Notes under the pieces: generated by a model
The model's database searches: none
What the model was told of the DNA's origin: nothing
Seen by the model: the letters and a program-made list of their open reading frames with translations, nothing else
Made by a program: the position numbers and the translations under genes
Assembly: GCA_031290985.1 (NCBI GenBank)
Contig: JARLJW010000084.1
Coordinates: forward strand, 119,388-183,387
Direction: 5' to 3'
DNA length: 64,000 nt
DNA from: Verrucomicrobiia bacterium
Lineage (GTDB): Bacteria > Verrucomicrobiota > Verrucomicrobiia > Limisphaerales > UBA11358
Shown here: positions 60,839-64,000 of the stretch, piece after piece
Numbering within the stretch: the first letter of the stretch is position 1
Layout: every line of letters starts with the position of its first letter

Positions 60839-63157
60839 TCAGTCGGGGAGGTTTGCCTGGCTGCCCCATTCCTGGTTCGGCTGCGGCCCCATGACGAACT
60901 CGATTTTCCCGCCGTGCTTCAATTCCTTGAAGGGCAGGAACGGTGAATCCCAGTTTTTTCCGTTCACGCGGACGGATTGCACATAGATGTTCTGGTCGGA
61001 AAGGTTTTCCGCCGTCATCGTAAATTTCTTTCCATTGGAAAGATGCAGGGTCGCCTTGGGAACCTGGGGCGCGCCGATGACATAATAGTCGCCCGCCGGA
61101 CAAACCGGATAAAAGCCCAGGCAGGTGAACAGATACCACGCCGACATCTGGCCGCAATCGTCGTTGCCGCAAAGCGAGCCGGGGCCGCTGCCGTATTGCG
61201 TTGCGACGACTTGATGCAGCCGTTCGGCGGCCTTCCACGGGGCGCCGGCACAGCTATAAAGGTAAATGACATGGTGGCTGGGCTCGTTGCCGTGCCAGTA
61301 TTCGCCGAGGCAGCCGCGCAGATCGTTCGTGGACAGTTCATGCTTGAACGCAGCGGATGGCTGGACGTTGAAAAGCGAATCCAGTTTCCCGATGAACGCC
61401 GCCTTGCCGCCCATCATCGCAATCAAAGCCGGCACGTCCTGCGGGACGAACCACGAGTATTGCGAGCTGGTGGCTTCCGTCACGTCCTGAAGATTCGGGC
61501 CGCCGCCAAAAAGGTGCGCGTCAAAATTGGTGCGCCAGCGGCCCTGGGAATCCTTTGGGCACATCCAGCCCAGTTCGGGATTGTAAATATTCTTGAAGCT
61601 CGCGGAACGCTTCATGAAATAATGATAGTCGTCCGTCTTGCCCAGGGCCTTGGCCATCTGCGCAACGGTCCAGTCGTCGTAGGCGTATTCGAGCGTTTTG
61701 GAAAGCGACTCGTCTTCTTCATCGCACGGCACATAACCCAGCTTGCGATACGACGCGAGGCCGTCGTAATCAGGATTCATCGCCGTGGTTTTAATGGCGC
61801 GGTAGGCGCGCTCGGCGTCGAAGCCTTTCACCCCTTTCAAGTAACCGTCCACGATGACGGGGACGGCGTGATAGCCGATCATGCACCACGTTTCGTTGCC
61901 CTGCAGCTCCCACATCGGCAGCAGATGATCGGCGCTCTGGTCAAAATGAGCGAGGAGCGAATTAATCATGTCGGAGTCCCGGGGCGCCTGAATCAAGGAC
62001 AACAACGGATGCTCGGCGCGAAACGTGTCCCACAGCGAAAACACCGCATACTTGGTGAAACCGTTGGCGCGGTGGATATTCTGGTCAAAGCCGCGATATT
62101 CGCCGTTCACATCTTGGTATAGGTTGGGCACCAGGAAAGCGTGGTAGAGGGACGTGTAAAAAGTTATCTTTTGTTCATCCGAACCTGCGATCTGAATCTT
62201 GCCCAGCTCCTTGTCCCACTTGGCGCGCGTGGCTTCGCGCAGGCCGTCGAAATCCCAGCCGGGAATCTCCGCAGCCAGATTTTGCAGCGCGTTCGCCGCG
62301 CTGACGGCGGACACGGCCACCTTAACGTGAATCACTTCATTCGCGCTGGTCTTATATTGGGCCACAAATTGCAGGTTGGTTCCCGCCGCCTCGTTGCGGC
62401 TGCGGAAACGGTAGTTGAGATAGCTCTGGTAGGTGACCGGCTGGCCGTCTTTGATGATCATCGCCCCGTCAAACGGACGCGAAAAACGCGCGGCAAAATA
62501 AAGATACCGCTCCTTCGCCCAGCCGTTCACGAGATGAAAACCGGTGATGGTCGAGTTATCCTCGATGCGGAAGCGTGATGCCGCCACGCGCCAGCGGCCG
62601 CCGCTGATGACGTGGTTCAAATCCACAAGAATAGAGGCCTGGTCACTCGCGGGAAAAGTGAAGCGCAACAGGCCGGTGCGCGCGCCCGCCGTGAGTTCCG
62701 CGGTGACGCCGGATTTTTGCAGCTTCACCTTGTAGTAGCCCGCCGAGGCCGATTCCTCCGCGTGTGAAAACAGCGATTGATAACCTTCAGCGGGATGATC
62801 TTTGCGGCCCGCGGCAAACGCCGGCTCGCCGGTTTGGGGCACGAATAAAAAATCACCGAGATCCGGACACCCCGTGCCGCTCAAATGCGTGAGCGAAAAA
62901 CCTTGAATGGTGGGATCGGTGTATTCGTAGCCGGAGTCCGTGTCCCAGTTCGTCGTGTCGGTGTCCGGGCTTAATTGCACCATGCCGAACGGCGCGGACG
63001 GTCCGGGGAAAGTATTGCCCTCGCCCTGCGTGCCAACAAAAGGCCGGACGTAATCAGAAAGCCGGGGTTCGGCGACCGCGTGCGCCGCCGCGCCGCCCAG
63101 CAGCAATGCGGCCAGAAACGACTTTCCGCCGATAACCAAACGGATTGGTTTTTTCAT
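60839..63157 (-). CDS. Secreted GH92 alpha-mannosidase
   Basis: 772 residues. Signal peptide to about residue 29 (SFLAALLLGGAAAHAVA). GH92 signatures: YVRPFVGTQGEGNTFPGPSA, the GYEYTDPTIQGFSLTHLSGT block, GNETWCMIGYHAVPVIVDGY, then SLCGNDDCGQMSAWYLFTCL. Removes mannose from N-glycan-type alpha-mannosides (1,2 usually) in a Ca-dependent manner. It precedes the BSP-like peptidase gene; both are exported, suggesting combined attack on mannosylated glycoproteins. Confidence 0.95.
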   Translation of the reverse strand: MKKPIRLVIGGKSFLAALLLGGAAAHAVAEPRLSDYVRPFVGTQGEGNTFPGPSAPFGMVQLSPDTDTTNWDTDSGYEYTDPTIQGFSLTHLSGTGCPDLGDFLFVPQTGEPAFAAGRKDHPAEGYQSLFSHAEESASAGYYKVKLQKSGVTAELTAGARTGLLRFTFPASDQASILVDLNHVISGGRWRVAASRFRIEDNSTITGFHLVNGWAKERYLYFAARFSRPFDGAMIIKDGQPVTYQSYLNYRFRSRNEAAGTNLQFVAQYKTSANEVIHVKVAVSAVSAANALQNLAAEIPGWDFDGLREATRAKWDKELGKIQIAGSDEQKITFYTSLYHAFLVPNLYQDVNGEYRGFDQNIHRANGFTKYAVFSLWDTFRAEHPLLSLIQAPRDSDMINSLLAHFDQSADHLLPMWELQGNETWCMIGYHAVPVIVDGYLKGVKGFDAERAYRAIKTTAMNPDYDGLASYRKLGYVPCDEEDESLSKTLEYAYDDWTVAQMAKALGKTDDYHYFMKRSASFKNIYNPELGWMCPKDSQGRWRTNFDAHLFGGGPNLQDVTEATSSQYSWFVPQDVPALIAMMGGKAAFIGKLDSLFNVQPSAAFKHELSTNDLRGCLGEYWHGNEPSHHVIYLYSCAGAPWKAAERLHQVVATQYGSGPGSLCGNDDCGQMSAWYLFTCLGFYPVCPAGDYYVIGAPQVPKATLHLSNGKKFTMTAENLSDQNIYVQSVRVNGKNWDSPFLPFKELKHGGKIEFVMGPQPNQEWGSQANLPD

Positions 63158-63947
63158 GTGTACATATTTTCAAGGTTGATTCCGCCGCAAAAAATCAGGG
63201 CCCGGCGGCGCGGTGCGAAAACCGCGCCAGTGTCAGGCAAGTGCCCGTTCAAAAGGGCGCTCATTTATTTTTACGGTTACCCGGCCTCGTATTTTGAAAG
63301 TCCCGGACGGGGGCGGAAGATGGCAAGCCCGGCGATTTCTGCCGCGCCGTCCGGCGCTGCCCGGGATTTGCATTTGATTTTGAAAATGCACTTCAGGGTG
63401 GAGCGGCAATGTGGGACGGAAGGGACGGAAGGGACGGCGGTTCGAATGGAAGGTTGCCACGGATCCGCTTTTTCTTCTTTCCGCCGGCCAAATATAGAGA
63501 CAGTTTTTTTGGGAAAACGTTCAATAAAATACCTGGATTTATTTGCGGTGCGGGGGTTGCCGGAAAGGCGGGGAGGCTGATATTGTCAATCAGTTTGGGC
63601 GGAGGTAGTGAATGGTTAAATGGTTAAATGGTTGCATGGGAAGCGGCGGGCGCCGGGTGGCGGGTAGCAAGGTGAAGGCGGGGTTCCCGAGGCAAAGCCT
63701 TGGGAATCAAGGTTCGTTAGCCCTTGTTAGCCTTTGTTAGCCCAAAGAAATTTTGTGCGAGCTGCACGGGGTCCGTGTCGGACTGGCCAGCGAATTAAGG
63801 TAAATTAAACCATGAAATGTGACGGGTGACAGGTGGCGAGGAATGAGTGATGAAAAATCGGCGCAGTCAGAACATAGGTAACACATATGGTTCAATACAT
63901 GGGTAACACTAGGTTGGTTACAGGTTACACATTTGATTCAAGGGTGA
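63158..63947. other. Gene-free right end with tandem and dispersed repeats
   Basis: No gene seen. Holds (gggacggaa)x3 at 63413-63438, repeats of aatggtta at about 63611-63630, and three ttgttagccc-type units at 63715-63743. At 63880-63932, gtaacac recurs with its inverse ggttac (ataggtaacac, tgggtaacac, ggttacaggttacac), which looks like the terminal region of a mobile element. Confidence 0.55.
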
Positions 63948-63987
63948 CCAGCTTCCAGCGGGCGGATATCCGCCCGCTGGAAGCTGG
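63948..63987. repeat. 40 bp perfect palindrome
   Basis: CCAGCTTCCAGCGGGCGGAT followed immediately by its exact reverse complement. There is no loop, so it could extrude as a cruciform. It directly follows the gtaacac-rich stretch, 13 bp from the window edge. Confidence 0.9.
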
Positions 63988-64000
63988 CGGTTGCCACTTC

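Overview
The window most likely comes from a member of the Verrucomicrobiota (Limisphaerales or Pedosphaera-like). This rests on the high GC content, a type II-style pseudopilin with the [16 protein letters not shown] leader and an H-x9-DG-like C-terminus, an LRR protein with the C-terminal beta domain common in this phylum, hopanoid-type genes, exported GH2 and GH92 glycosidases, a PPi-dependent phosphofructokinase, and many short interspersed repeats between genes. No rRNA, CRISPR array, transposase or integrase gene was seen.

Layout, left to right. 1-7.8 kb: a phosphohexomutase cut by the window edge, an exported GH2 beta-glucuronidase-like enzyme, a hybrid histidine kinase whose H-box histidine is replaced by lysine, then a repeat-rich, decayed stretch. 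7.83-10.24 kb: a 2.3 kb AT-richer island bounded on the right by an intact tRNA-Thr(CGT) and on the left by a 46 bp copy of that tRNA's 3' part. Inside are five short same-strand genes separated by integron-like attC sites; one gene encodes an RraB-family protein. 10.4-25.4 kb: mainly housekeeping and envelope genes (HGSNAT/DUF5009-like membrane protein, class A beta-lactamase-fold hydrolase, LD-carboxypeptidase, NifU-like scaffold, Nudix, CheW and MCP, two cyclophilins, a VWA-like protein, YacP-like NYN protein, deoxynucleotidase, LspA, RluD-family synthase).

26.3-34.5 kb: a collinear plus-strand run yicC, gmk, coaC, sensor kinase, sigma-54 response regulator, small membrane protein, HpnD-like synthase, HpnK-like deacetylase and an SMR-like transporter. 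It faces a convergent HpnG-like phosphorylase, so hopanoid-type genes sit directly behind an NtrB/NtrC-type pair. 34.5-42.2 kb: a pseudopilin, a BspA-like LRR protein and a 3'-5' exonuclease. Next comes a three-gene module ([2Fe-2S] thioredoxin-like protein, PAS protein, SpoIIE-type phosphatase) that resembles the regulatory module around sensory [FeFe]-hydrogenases but lacks the hydrogenase, then a CbbX-type AAA+ ATPase.

42.2-56.8 kb: an unbroken 14.7 kb minus-strand block of twelve reading frames with gaps of about 45 bp or less. It contains an ABC-2 permease, three consecutive SPFH (HflK/HflC-like) proteins, a CPC-motif P1B-type metal ATPase, a small protein, an ABC ATPase, a second ABC permease, a TPR-like protein split by two in-frame TAG codons, RimO and a polytopic membrane-anchored serpin. 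I regard the SPFH/ABC/P1B core as the best candidate for an undescribed multi-component membrane system, and the tRNA-bounded attC array as the best candidate for an undescribed mobile locus. 57.2-64 kb: PPi-phosphofructokinase, GmhB-like phosphatase, a secreted zinc-peptidase-like protein and a GH92 mannosidase, ending in a gene-free, repeat-rich stretch with a 40 bp perfect palindrome.

All family assignments come from reading motifs by eye; no database search was run.
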